DNA of 64,000 nt from Flavobacterium chryseum. GTDB taxonomy: Bacteria > Bacteroidota > Bacteroidia > Flavobacteriales > Flavobacteriaceae. Position numbers and translations under genes: made by a program. The DNA lies in assembly GCF_004362015.1 (NCBI RefSeq), contig NZ_SNWW01000001.1, positions 419,190 through 483,189 on the forward strand, in the 5' to 3' direction. The notes under the pieces are model-generated. The model worked only from the letters and a program-made list of their open reading frames with translations, made no database searches and had not been told where the DNA came from. This document shows, in pieces, positions 48,023-56,463 of this stretch; within the stretch, counting starts at the first letter, position 1, and every line of letters starts with the position of its first letter.

Positions 48023-49891
48023 TTATTTAACAATCAACAAAGGTATCGAAATTTTATGTCTCAACTTATCTACGGTTGTGCCAAATAAAATATCTTTTAA
48101 GCCAGTGTGACCGTGGGTTCCCATAACTAAAATATCAAAATTTCCTTGGTTGATAATCTTCGGAATCACGGTGTTAGGTTTTCCGAAGCCAAGTTCTGTT
48201 GTGATTCTGAAACCCTTCTGCGAAAGCATATCTTTATATTCTAATAATAATTTTTCGTCTATTGTTGTTTCATGATCGTCAACGTGGCCTCCGTACATTA
48301 ATGCACCAACAGTTTCTACAATATGAATTAAGGTATATTGCGCGTCGATTCCGCCAAGTTCGAAGGCATTGTTTAGTGCAGCTTCATCGGCATTAGAAAA
48401 ATCCACAGAAATTGCTATATTTTTCTTATTGTAAGTTTCTTTTGGAGTGTATTGTAATTTTAAATGGTGAGGTGAATGATTTTCAATATCTGCTTTTGCT
48501 CTGGCGATAAAAGGTTTCACAACAATATAAAGGAGCAAACCAAGAAATCCAAAAGCTAAGGGAACAACAGTAAGCCAAAGAAATATTGGATGGCTGGAAC
48601 TTTCGAGCCACGAAGTAATTTCATCGTAAACCAGTTTAGCGTTTAACGAAACAATAATCAAAGCTATAACCCAGGCAGCAACCTGAGTGGTTTTCGAAAT
48701 ATGAAAGCCTTTCATTTTGGTTTTGTCACTCACAAAATGAATTAGCGGAATAATCGCAAAACCCAATTGAAGGCTCAAAATAACCTGACTTAAAATCAAA
48801 AGTTTCCCGGTTACGCTTTCTCCATAAATTAAAATTACGATAACTGCAGGAACAATAGCAATTAAGCGCGTGATAATTCGGCGCACCCAAGGCTGAATCC
48901 TTAAATTCAAATAACCTTCCATTACGATTTGTCCGGCTAAAGTTCCGGTCACTGTTGAGCTTTGTCCTGCTGCAATTAAAGCAACGGCAAATAATATCGG
49001 CGCCCATTTAGTTCCCAACAAAGGTTCTAAAAACTGATGTGCATCCTGAATTTCCGCAACTTCAAACATTCCGTTTCTGTAAAATGTGGCTGCGGCTAAA
49101 ATCAAAATGGCAGCATTTACAAAGAAAGCCAAGTTTAAAGCGATTGTCGAATCGATAAAATTATATTTCAAAGCCTGTTTAATTCCGGCTGGAGTTCTGT
49201 CGAATTTTCGGGTTTGAACTAAAGAAGAATGTAAATATAAGTTGTGGGGCATTACAGTTGCACCAATAATTCCGATTGCGATATACAATGCGGCTGAACT
49301 TGGAATCGACGGAACCAAGCCATAAATTACTTTATCCAATTCAGGCTCAGCGAAGATCATTTCAAAAATAAAAGAGAACCCAATAATGGCAACCAACACG
49401 ATAATGAAAGCTTCCATTTTGCGGATACCTTTATTTATCAAAAACAAAAGAAGAAAAGTGTCTAAAACAGTAATCAAAACGCCTTCGATCAACGGAATAT
49501 CAAAAAGTAAATTGATTCCGATTGCCATTCCTAAAACTTCAGCCAAATCACAGGCCGCAATAGCAATTTCTGCTAAAAAGTATAAAATATAGTTGATGAA
49601 CTTCGAATAAGTTTCTCTGGAAGCTTGCGCTAAATCGCGTTGCGTTACAATTCCGAGTCGTGCACTTAGACTTTGAAGCAGCAAAGCCATTAAGTTGCTC
49701 ATTAGTAAAACCCAAAGCAAAGAATATCCAAACTGACTTCCGCCTGCAATGTCTGTTGCCCAGTTTCCCGGATCCATGTAACCCACACTTACAAGATAAG
49801 CTGGGCCTAAAAAGGCTAATATTTTCCTGAATCCTGTTTTTTTATGCTCTGTAGCAACCGATTGGTTTACTTCATCTAAAGATCTGGTCAT
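48023..49891 (-). CDS. mntH: Nramp Mn(II)/divalent-metal transporter fused to a UspA domain
   Basis: A 622-residue fusion. Residues ~20-450 are an Nramp proton-coupled metal importer with the metal-binding DPGNW (helix 1) and the MPHNLYLHSS motif (helix 6), eleven or so helices. Residues ~470-622 are a universal-stress-protein domain with the nucleotide loop GTHGHTGLKD and the IPLLIVK end. A GQSSTVTGTLAGQIV segment typical of MntH is present. Such fusions occur in Bacteroidota; the Usp part may regulate transport by ATP or stress. A MntR-like palindrome lies upstream. Confidence 0.93.
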   Translation of the reverse strand: MTRSLDEVNQSVATEHKKTGFRKILAFLGPAYLVSVGYMDPGNWATDIAGGSQFGYSLLWVLLMSNLMALLLQSLSARLGIVTQRDLAQASRETYSKFINYILYFLAEIAIAACDLAEVLGMAIGINLLFDIPLIEGVLITVLDTFLLLFLINKGIRKMEAFIIVLVAIIGFSFIFEMIFAEPELDKVIYGLVPSIPSSAALYIAIGIIGATVMPHNLYLHSSLVQTRKFDRTPAGIKQALKYNFIDSTIALNLAFFVNAAILILAAATFYRNGMFEVAEIQDAHQFLEPLLGTKWAPILFAVALIAAGQSSTVTGTLAGQIVMEGYLNLRIQPWVRRIITRLIAIVPAVIVILIYGESVTGKLLILSQVILSLQLGFAIIPLIHFVSDKTKMKGFHISKTTQVAAWVIALIIVSLNAKLVYDEITSWLESSSHPIFLWLTVVPLAFGFLGLLLYIVVKPFIARAKADIENHSPHHLKLQYTPKETYNKKNIAISVDFSNADEAALNNAFELGGIDAQYTLIHIVETVGALMYGGHVDDHETTIDEKLLLEYKDMLSQKGFRITTELGFGKPNTVIPKIINQGNFDILVMGTHGHTGLKDILFGTTVDKLRHKISIPLLIVK

Positions 49892-49910
49892 TGTAAATAT
49901 GTTGTTTAAA

Positions 49911-49943
49911 CAAATATATATAAAAATTATATTCGTTAAACAA
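49911..49943 (-). promoter_or_regulatory. Probable mntH promoter
   Basis: On the minus strand TTG (49943-49941), a 22-base spacer and TATATTTG (49918-49911) match the Bacteroidota promoter pattern, ending 20 bases before the mntH ATG. Confidence 0.6.
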
Positions 49944-49947
49944 TATT

Positions 49948-49963
49948 TTTAGGCGAGCCTAAA
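49948..49963. promoter_or_regulatory. MntR/DtxR-like operator upstream of mntH
   Basis: A perfect 7+2+7 palindrome TTTAGGCGAGCCTAAA, close to the DtxR/MntR-type box (TTAGG...CCTAA). It lies 4 bases upstream of the mntH -33 TTG and about 57 bases before the ATG, as expected for control by the DtxR-family regulator encoded two genes away. Confidence 0.75.
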
Positions 49964-49966
49964 TAT

Positions 49967-50359
49967 TTAAATGTTTGAATTCAAACAATTCGGGCATAAT
50001 CCTGATAACGTAAAGTTGATGTCATTGACTTTGTAGTTATGCGGAATGATATAACTCGGTTTTACATTTTCCAGACAAGTTACTTCGTGGCAGTTTTCGC
50101 AACTAAAATGAGCATGGTTATGAATGTGTACACGTTGGGCATGATGATGGCATTTAGCATACTTTACGGTGCCGTCAAGATTTACTACTTTATGAATTAT
50201 GTCGTCATTAACTAGTCGATCTAAAATTCTGTAAATCGTAACGCGATCACACAAATCGTTTGTTTGTTTTTGAATTTCGGTGTGAGAGAGAGCTGTTTTA
50301 GATTGAGCTAAAACCTGTAAAACGGCTGTCTTTGCTGCTGTATTGCGGGTTGTTTTCAT
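49967..50359 (-). CDS. Fur-family metalloregulator (Zur-like)
   Basis: A 130-residue repressor: winged helix (SHTEIQKQTNDLCDRVTIYR, the DNA-recognition helix), a His-rich metal loop (KCHHHAQRVHIHNHAHFSC), and two structural-zinc CxxC pairs, CENC and CPNC. The His-rich loop and small size are like Zur/Fur-type proteins; which metal it senses cannot be decided from sequence. It is divergent from merC and flanked by palindromes at 50380. Confidence 0.9.
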   Translation of the reverse strand: MKTTRNTAAKTAVLQVLAQSKTALSHTEIQKQTNDLCDRVTIYRILDRLVNDDIIHKVVNLDGTVKYAKCHHHAQRVHIHNHAHFSCENCHEVTCLENVKPSYIIPHNYKVNDINFTLSGLCPNCLNSNI

Positions 50360-50379
50360 ATTATTAAAATTAAAATATT

Positions 50380-50398
50380 ATTGCAACAATGTTGCAAT
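50380..50398. promoter_or_regulatory. Palindromic operator between the Fur-family gene and merC
   Basis: ATTGCAAC-AAT-GTTGCAAT is a perfect 8+3+8 palindrome in a 92-bp divergent promoter region. A second, imperfect copy (TTTGCAACAAAATTGCAT, 50416-50433) lies 18 bases on. The first covers the -33 region of merC, the second its start region, so a repressor there would block both. Confidence 0.75.
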
Positions 50399-50419
50399 TG
50401 ACAAATTCTTGTATATTTG
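50392..50419 (+). promoter_or_regulatory. Probable merC promoter
   Basis: TTG (50392-50394), 17-base spacer, TATATTTG (50412-50419); the ATG is at 50452. The -33 element lies within the palindrome at 50380-50398. Confidence 0.55.
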
Positions 50420-50451
50420 CAACAAAATTGCATTAAGCAAATGTACAAGAA

Positions 50452-50805
50452 ATGAAGAAATCTACCACATCTTTATATGATATTTTAGGAATTTCAAGCG
50501 CAACTATTTGTTTGGTTCACTGTCTGGTATTTCCGCTTCTGACTATTTTACCATTAGGCCTAAGTCACAATTCTTTTATTGATTTGTTTTTTGCGACGAT
50601 CGGATTATTTGCAATTCTCAAAATTATAAAAAAATCAAATCTTTTAGTGGCTGCCATTTTGATTGTTTCAATTTCTTTAATCTGGATTAGTGTTTTAATT
50701 GAAATCATATTAGACATTCATCTTGATTTGATTTTCATTGGTGGCATCGGAATGATAATCGGACACTTTTTGAATTACAGATTCCATAAAAATACAAATC
50801 ATTAA
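50452..50805 (+). CDS. MerC-domain membrane protein
   Basis: A 117-residue inner-membrane protein with four hydrophobic helices. The opening DILGISSATICLVHCLVFPLL with a Cys/His/Cys trio (CLVHC) in helix 1 is the MerC signature. MerC proteins carry mercuric ions in mer operons; this family in Bacteroidota is often beside Fur-type regulators, so transport of another soft metal (zinc or copper) is plausible. First gene of a plus-strand run. Confidence 0.85.
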   Translation: MKKSTTSLYDILGISSATICLVHCLVFPLLTILPLGLSHNSFIDLFFATIGLFAILKIIKKSNLLVAAILIVSISLIWISVLIEIILDIHLDLIFIGGIGMIIGHFLNYRFHKNTNH

Positions 50806-50815
50806 ATACTTAATC

Positions 50816-51727
50816 ATGATGCAACAAAAACAATTTGAAGTTATTATTATCGGAGGAAGTTATAGCGGACTTTCGGCAGCGATGAGTTTAGGCCGTTCAT
50901 TGCGACAGGTTTTAGTAATCGATAGCGGTTTGCCTTGCAACAGACAGACGCCGCATTCTCATAATTTTATTACGCAAGATGGAGAAAAACCACAGGTGAT
51001 TTCAGCGAAAGCCAAAATACAAGTTGATTTTTATGATACTATTCAATTTTATAATGGACTTGCCGTAAGTGCAATTAAAACTGAAAAAGGATTTGAAGTC
51101 AAAACAGAATCGGGTAAAGTTTTTACTGCCAGAAAAATTCTCTTTGCAACCGGAGTTAAAGATCTGCTTCCTGAGATTAAAGGTATTGCGGATTGTTGGG
51201 GAATTTCAATCCTGCACTGCCCGTATTGCCACGGTTACGAGGTTAAAAAAGAAAAGACAGCCATTATTGCCAATGGAGAAATGGGTTTTGAATATGCCAA
51301 GTTAATCTCGAACTGGACAAAAGATTTAAGATTGATAACCAACGGAAAATCAACATTAACTTCAGAGCAAACTCAAATTCTTAAAAAACATCAAATAGAA
51401 ATTATTGAAGATGAAATTGATAGTGTTGAACATGAAAACGGAAATGTTCGGGAAATCATTTTCAAAAATCAATCTAAAGTATCAGTAAAAGCCATTTATT
51501 TTAGACCGCCTTTTGAACAGCATTGTAAACTGCCTGAAGTTTTAGGTTGCGAATTGACCGAACAAGGATTGCTAAAAGTAGATGCTATGCAGAAAACTAC
51601 GATTCCTGGCATTTTTGCTAGCGGCGATAATTTTATTCAGGCAAGATCTGTTGCGATGGCGGTCTCTTCGGGATCTTTCGCCGGAGCATCAATCAATAGA
51701 GAATTAATTGACGAAGATTTTAGTTAG
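50816..51727 (+). CDS. Thioredoxin-reductase-like FAD oxidoreductase
   Basis: A 303-residue flavoprotein. FAD-binding motif VIIIGGSYSGLSAAMSLG near the N terminus, a redox pair CPYC (about residues 134-137) in HCPYCHGYEV, and the C-terminal FAD motif GIFASGDN. Its NADPH-binding loop is atypical (IIANGEMGFEYAKL, lacking GxGxxA). The CPYC site distinguishes it from thioredoxin reductase (CATC), so the partner is unknown. Ten bases downstream of merC, so likely co-transcribed. Confidence 0.88.
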   Translation: MMQQKQFEVIIIGGSYSGLSAAMSLGRSLRQVLVIDSGLPCNRQTPHSHNFITQDGEKPQVISAKAKIQVDFYDTIQFYNGLAVSAIKTEKGFEVKTESGKVFTARKILFATGVKDLLPEIKGIADCWGISILHCPYCHGYEVKKEKTAIIANGEMGFEYAKLISNWTKDLRLITNGKSTLTSEQTQILKKHQIEIIEDEIDSVEHENGNVREIIFKNQSKVSVKAIYFRPPFEQHCKLPEVLGCELTEQGLLKVDAMQKTTIPGIFASGDNFIQARSVAMAVSSGSFAGASINRELIDEDFS

Positions 51728-51737
51728 GAGTATTTTC

Positions 51738-51880
51738 TAAACACATAGAAACATAGGTTTTGAAAATGTCTATAAAGGCGTTCCACTTTCCATTAATTCT
51801 CATAGAAAATCTATGTGAGAAGCATGCTTTCTTCAATCTCCCTCAAAAGAAACTATAAATTCTATGTTTCTATGTGTTTA
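51738..51880. repeat. Perfect 19-bp inverted repeat in an intergenic region
   Basis: TAAACACATAGAAACATAG (51738-51756) and its exact complement (51862-51880) enclose a region with further CATAGAAAATCTATG symmetry. The arms are word-like (ACATAGAAA repeated). Confidence 0.85.
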
Positions 51881-51988
51881 AAATAAATACACAAAGCATT
51901 GAAATAAATCTATTTAAAAGTTTTTAGCTTTTGAAACACTATTTGTCAAATTTAATTTTTAGTTTTGTCTAAATTTAATTTTATAATA

Positions 51989-54250
51989 ATGAAAAATTCA
52001 ATTTTAATATTGATTTTGTTTTGTTTACAAATTTCGTTTGCTCAGGAAACCAAGATAATTTCTGGTTTTGTTACTGGTGAAGGGAAGAAAATACAAGCCG
52101 CGAACGTTCATTTAATAGGCTCAAACCATAAAACAGTTACCGATAGTTTAGGTTATTATAGTTTAGAAAATATTGCTGTCGGAAATTATACCATTCAGAT
52201 TTCTCATACGGGCTTTCAGACTTTGAAAAAGAAAATTGAAGTAACAAAAGATTCGATTCAAACTTTTGATTTTGAAATGACCGACAATCAAAACCAGCTA
52301 AATGAAGTTGTAGTTTCAGGAACTTTAAAAGCAGTAAAACGATTAGAAAGTGCCGTTCCCGTTGAGGTTTATTCTCCGGTTTTCTTCAAAAAAAATCCAA
52401 CCGCAAGTATTTACGAAGCGCTTCAAAACATCAATGGCGTTCGGCCACAGCTCAATTGTGGCGTTTGTAATACGGGCGATATTCATATAAACGGATTGGA
52501 AGGTCCGTATACTTTGGTTTTAATTGATGGAATGCCAATTGTGAGCAGTCTTTCAACAGTTTATGGTTTATCAGGAATTCCAAATTCTTTAGTCGAGCGA
52601 ATTGAAATCGTAAAAGGTCCGGCTTCATCTTTGTACGGAAGTGAAGCAGTTGGAGGTTTAATCAATATTATTACTAAAAACCCAACGAATGCTCCGGTTT
52701 TTTCGGCAGATTATTTTACCACTACTTATTTTGAAAGTAATCTCGATTTGGGAATGAAATTTAAGGCTGGGAAAAAAGCAATTTCTCTTTTAGGTGTTAA
52801 TTATTTCAACTACGATCAGGTAATTGATAAAGACAAAGACAATTTTACAGATGTTACGCTTTCTGAAAGAATTTCGGTTTTTAATAAATGGAGTTTTCAA
52901 AGAGAAAATAATCGTCTTTTTACGATCGCAGCGCGTGGAATGTACGAAGATCGCTGGGGCGGAGATGTGCGTTGGGAGAAAAAATACCGTGGAGGCGACG
53001 AAATCTACGGTGAAAGTATTTATACCAAAAGAGGAGAATTAATTGGAAGTTATCAATTGCCTTTTGAAGAAAAATTGATGCTTTCATTTTCCGGAAATGT
53101 GCATTATCAGGACAGCCGTTACGGAACAACATCATATATCGCCAATCAAAAAATTGGTTTTTTGCAATTGACCTGGGACAAAAAGATCGGTCGAAATGAT
53201 TTCCTTGCCGGAATTGCCAACCGATATTCGTATTATGACGATAATACAACGGCAACAAAAGAAGCTGAAAGTACGTGGTTACCCGGAATTTTTGTTCAGG
53301 ATGAAATTACGCTTTCTCCAAAAAGCCAGGTTTTGCTCGGAATGCGTTACGATTACAATTCCATTCACGGTTCAATTTACACGCCGCGAGTGGCGTATCG
53401 ATGGAAGAAAAATGAAAACACTATTTTCCGTTTGAATGCCGGAACCGGATTTCGCGTTGTAAATTTGTTTACCGAAGATCACGCAGCGCTTACAGGTTCT
53501 AGAGATGTCATAATAAAAAGTAATTTGAAACCCGAACAATCTTTGAATGCAAATCTGAATTATATTCAAAAGATAAACTTTACAAACGGCACTTTTGTGG
53601 GAATTGAAACAACAGCTTTTTATACCAGATTTAGTAATAAAATCATATCCGATTATGCGACAGATCCTAATAAAATTATTTACGATAATATCAACGGCTA
53701 TGCTATAAGCCAGGGAATCAGTACCAATGTTGATGTTAATTTTCCATCAGGATTAAAAATGATTCTTGGGGCGACTTTCCTGGATAATAAAAATGTTGAA
53801 AACGGAATTTCAAAAAGACCCTATTTAACTGAGGATTTTACCGCAACATGGAGTATTTCGTATAAAATAGAATCCTTAAATTTATTGTTAGATTACACAG
53901 GAAATGTTTACAGTCCGATGGAATTGCCATTGTTAAGCGAATTAGATCCAAGAAGTCCGAAATCGCCATGGTTTAGCATTCAGAATATTCAGTTTACCTA
54001 TTTTGGATGGAAGAATTGTGAATTTTACGGAGGAATCAAAAACCTGTTGAACTTTACACCAAAGCAAAATAATCCGTTTTTAATTTCAAGAACAAATGAT
54101 CCTTTCGATAAAAATGTACAATACGATTCGGCGGGAAAAGTTTTGGCAACACCAGAGAATCCGTACGGTTTAACTTTTGATACGACTTATGTTTATGGAC
54201 AAAACCAAACAATTCGAGGTTTTTTTGGGTTGCGATATACTTTGAAGTAA
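51989..54250 (+). CDS. TonB-dependent receptor with a carboxypeptidase-like N-terminal domain
   Basis: A 753-residue outer-membrane transporter: signal peptide (to SFAQE), a CarboxypepD_reg domain (~25-105), the plug (~115-235) with LNEVVVSGTLKAVKRLE and INGLEGPYTLVLIDGMPIV, and a ~500-residue barrel ending in GFFGLRYTLK. The plug holds an unusual CxxC pair (NCGVCNTGDIHING, about Cys157-Cys160). This receptor class is often linked to metal or metallophore uptake; here it follows merC and the flavoprotein. The ATG at 51989 replaces an upstream in-frame codon at 51965. Confidence 0.93.
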   Translation: MKNSILILILFCLQISFAQETKIISGFVTGEGKKIQAANVHLIGSNHKTVTDSLGYYSLENIAVGNYTIQISHTGFQTLKKKIEVTKDSIQTFDFEMTDNQNQLNEVVVSGTLKAVKRLESAVPVEVYSPVFFKKNPTASIYEALQNINGVRPQLNCGVCNTGDIHINGLEGPYTLVLIDGMPIVSSLSTVYGLSGIPNSLVERIEIVKGPASSLYGSEAVGGLINIITKNPTNAPVFSADYFTTTYFESNLDLGMKFKAGKKAISLLGVNYFNYDQVIDKDKDNFTDVTLSERISVFNKWSFQRENNRLFTIAARGMYEDRWGGDVRWEKKYRGGDEIYGESIYTKRGELIGSYQLPFEEKLMLSFSGNVHYQDSRYGTTSYIANQKIGFLQLTWDKKIGRNDFLAGIANRYSYYDDNTTATKEAESTWLPGIFVQDEITLSPKSQVLLGMRYDYNSIHGSIYTPRVAYRWKKNENTIFRLNAGTGFRVVNLFTEDHAALTGSRDVIIKSNLKPEQSLNANLNYIQKINFTNGTFVGIETTAFYTRFSNKIISDYATDPNKIIYDNINGYAISQGISTNVDVNFPSGLKMILGATFLDNKNVENGISKRPYLTEDFTATWSISYKIESLNLLLDYTGNVYSPMELPLLSELDPRSPKSPWFSIQNIQFTYFGWKNCEFYGGIKNLLNFTPKQNNPFLISRTNDPFDKNVQYDSAGKVLATPENPYGLTFDTTYVYGQNQTIRGFFGLRYTLK

Positions 54251-54305
54251 AATTTTATTAGCAACAGATTTCACAGATGTAAATTGAAATAATGCTAATT
54301 CATGA

Positions 54306-54410
54306 TTAAACTGGACTAAAGTCCAGCCCTACAAAATAGTTCGTTCCGTAGGAACTTAAAGAGCCATAGGCTCGAGTAATATTGTAGAGCTGGACTTTAG
54401 TCCAGTTTAA
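54306..54410. repeat. Multi-branched palindromic intergenic element
   Basis: Perfect 21-bp arms (54306-54326 and 54390-54410, TTAAACTGGACTAAAGTCCAG type) enclose two inner hairpins: GTTCC-gta-GGAAC (54343-54355) and GAGCC-ata-GGCTC (54361-54373). CTACA/TGTAG extends the outer stem. The single strand could fold like a four-way junction. Looks like a dispersed repeat or structured RNA of flavobacteria, from memory and not verified. Confidence 0.8.
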
Positions 54411-54455
54411 TAATACGAAAACAATTCTTTAAATTTTTGGCAAAAAACAAAACAA

Positions 54456-54920
54456 ATGAAAAAGCTAATTCTATTTACAATCTTCTTCGCGATTAGTTCA
54501 ACAGGTTTCTGCCAACTTAAAAGCAGAACTTTTGAGGAAGCAGATAGTTTACAGCAAATTCAAAAACGAAAAATAATCGTTTTCATTCATACCGATTGGT
54601 GTCAGTTTTGCCAAAGAATGAAACAAACGACATTTAAAAATCAGGAAATTATCGACAAACTGAATTCAGATTTTTATTTTATTGATTTGAACGCCGAAGA
54701 AAAACGAGAGATTACTTTTAATAATCAGACATTTAAATATCAGCCAACAGGAAATAATGTCGGCGTTCACGAACTGGCTTTACAATTGGGGACGATTCAA
54801 AATCAAATTGTATATCCCGTTATATGTGTTTTGAATGAGAAAAACGAAATCATTCTTCAATACAACAACTATTTAAGTCCAAAGGATTTTAAACTGCTTT
54901 TAGAAAAATTGAAAGAATAA
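54456..54920 (+). CDS. Secreted thioredoxin-fold protein
   Basis: A 154-residue periplasmic thioredoxin-like protein: signal peptide ending STGFCQ, redox site WCQFCQRMK, and the cis-Pro in VYPVICVL. It resembles thioredoxin-fold proteins of the DUF255/thioredoxin_7 type. It lies between the TonB receptor and the lycopene cyclase, and could help keep metals or thiols reduced in the periplasm. Confidence 0.85.
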   Translation: MKKLILFTIFFAISSTGFCQLKSRTFEEADSLQQIQKRKIIVFIHTDWCQFCQRMKQTTFKNQEIIDKLNSDFYFIDLNAEEKREITFNNQTFKYQPTGNNVGVHELALQLGTIQNQIVYPVICVLNEKNEIILQYNNYLSPKDFKLLLEKLKE

Positions 54921-54938
54921 AATTCATTATTTTTGAGG

Positions 54939-56099
54939 ATGAATTCTTCGCAAATCAAACACTTTGACTACATTTTTACCGGAACCGGATTGGCTTCTTT
55001 GATGACAGTTTATAAAATGATTTTGTCTGACAAATTTCGGGATAAATCTATTTTATTGCTAGATCACGATTCGAAAAAGATAAATGACAGAACCTGGTGT
55101 TTTTGGGAGAAAGAAGAATCAATATGGAATTCGATTATTTCTAAAAAATGGGATTCTGCTTTATTTGCTAATGAAAACTTTAAACGCGATTTAGCGTTAA
55201 AGCCTTATCAATACAATCAAATTAAGGGTTTAGATTTTTATAATTTTGTTTTTGAAGAAGTTTCAAAGCATCGAAACATTACTTTTTTAAATGAAAAAGT
55301 AACCGATATCAACGAACTGGAAACGCATGTTTTTATTGGTACAGAACAAAGCATATACACCTGCAACTATTTGTTCAATAGCATTTATACCAAAACTTTT
55401 GCTTTAAGTCAAACCAAATATCCTGTTTTGCAGCAACACTTTATAGGTTGGTTTGTAAAAAGTGATGTTGATGTATTTGATCCTAAACAAGCCACTTTTA
55501 TGGATTTTTCAGTAGATCAAAAAGGCAATACAAGGTTTATATATGTTTTACCAACTTCAAAAACAGAAGCTTTGATCGAATATACTTTGTTTTCAGAAAA
55601 CCTGCTTCCAAAAGAAGAATATGAAAATGAGATTCAAAAATATTTAGAAAAACTCGGAGTTCTACATTATGAAATTTTGGAAAAGGAGCAGGGAAGTATC
55701 CCAATGACGTGTTATCCGTTTTGGAAAAAGAATACCAAAAGAGTTTTAAATATAGGAACTGCCGGCGGATGGACAAAAGCGAGTACAGGTTATACGTTTA
55801 AAAATTCAGATAGAAAGTCATCAGAACTAGTTGATTTTCTTCAACATGAAGATCCTAAAATGGCTGTATTTCATAAGAAGAATAGATTTTGGTTTTATGA
55901 TTTATTGCTTTTAGATATTCTTCATCGCCATAATGAATTGGGAAGTGCTATTTTTTCTTCTTTATTCAGAAAAGGAAATCCAGCTTTGATCTTTAAGTTT
56001 TTAGATGAAGAAACAAATTTGATTGAAGATCTTCAAGTAATTTTAAAATGTCCAAAATTGCCATTTATTAAGGCTTTGTTTAGAGTGATATTCAAATAA
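54939..56099 (+). CDS. crtY: Lycopene cyclase
   Basis: A 386-residue FAD/NAD-fold membrane-associated enzyme that forms beta-ionone rings on lycopene to make beta-carotene, the precursor of the zeaxanthin-type yellow pigments of flavobacteria. Signature DRTWCFWEKEES, the GTGLASLMTVY dinucleotide-binding N terminus, and IPMTCYPFWKK with GTAGGWTKASTGYTF are present. The ATG at 54939 is used instead of a TTG at 54933. No other crt gene is in the window. Confidence 0.88.
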   Translation: MNSSQIKHFDYIFTGTGLASLMTVYKMILSDKFRDKSILLLDHDSKKINDRTWCFWEKEESIWNSIISKKWDSALFANENFKRDLALKPYQYNQIKGLDFYNFVFEEVSKHRNITFLNEKVTDINELETHVFIGTEQSIYTCNYLFNSIYTKTFALSQTKYPVLQQHFIGWFVKSDVDVFDPKQATFMDFSVDQKGNTRFIYVLPTSKTEALIEYTLFSENLLPKEEYENEIQKYLEKLGVLHYEILEKEQGSIPMTCYPFWKKNTKRVLNIGTAGGWTKASTGYTFKNSDRKSSELVDFLQHEDPKMAVFHKKNRFWFYDLLLLDILHRHNELGSAIFSSLFRKGNPALIFKFLDEETNLIEDLQVILKCPKLPFIKALFRVIFK

Positions 56100-56463
56100 A
56101 AGTTTAAGAATTTCCTCAATCGGCCAAATCTGCGTGTAATCTTATATTCAGAATACACTTTTACAATATTTCTTTTATCGTAAAATATAATGGATACCTT
56201 GAAAAATGCTGATTTATTTCCACCAATAAAAAAGCCAGATCGTCAATAGAAATGCCTTATTATTATGTTTTAATAACTTTCTAAGGCGATTATAAAAAGA
56301 TGGTAGCATTTACTTTGCTGAATCGAAAATAAGACAAGATCGATTTGTCTCCCAACAATGGTAAACGGATTTAGCAGAGAAAAATGCTAATCGAAAAACC
56401 TTTAAAAACCAAGTTAGAGATAGTATGATCGTTCATTTTCGATAATAAATTAATTAGCAATTT
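56100..56463. other. Gene-free stretch upstream of the ArsR gene
   Basis: About 360 bases with no supported gene on either strand. A CCAAATCTGCGTGTAATCTT word near 56123 resembles flavobacterial intergenic words; short open stretches with internal stops (around 56190-56420) might be a decayed mobile-element fragment, but no terminal repeats or family match could be seen. Confidence 0.5.

Noticed and set aside
48726..49007. A 93-codon minus-strand frame within mntH
   Set aside because: Shifted reading of the transporter gene; no independent support.
52824..53569. Several overlapping 65-112-codon frames within the TonB receptor
   Set aside because: Out-of-frame or antisense readings of the receptor barrel.
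56190..56420. Decayed transposase upstream of the ArsR gene
   Set aside because: Short open pieces with many stops, no terminal inverted repeats and no recognisable catalytic motif.
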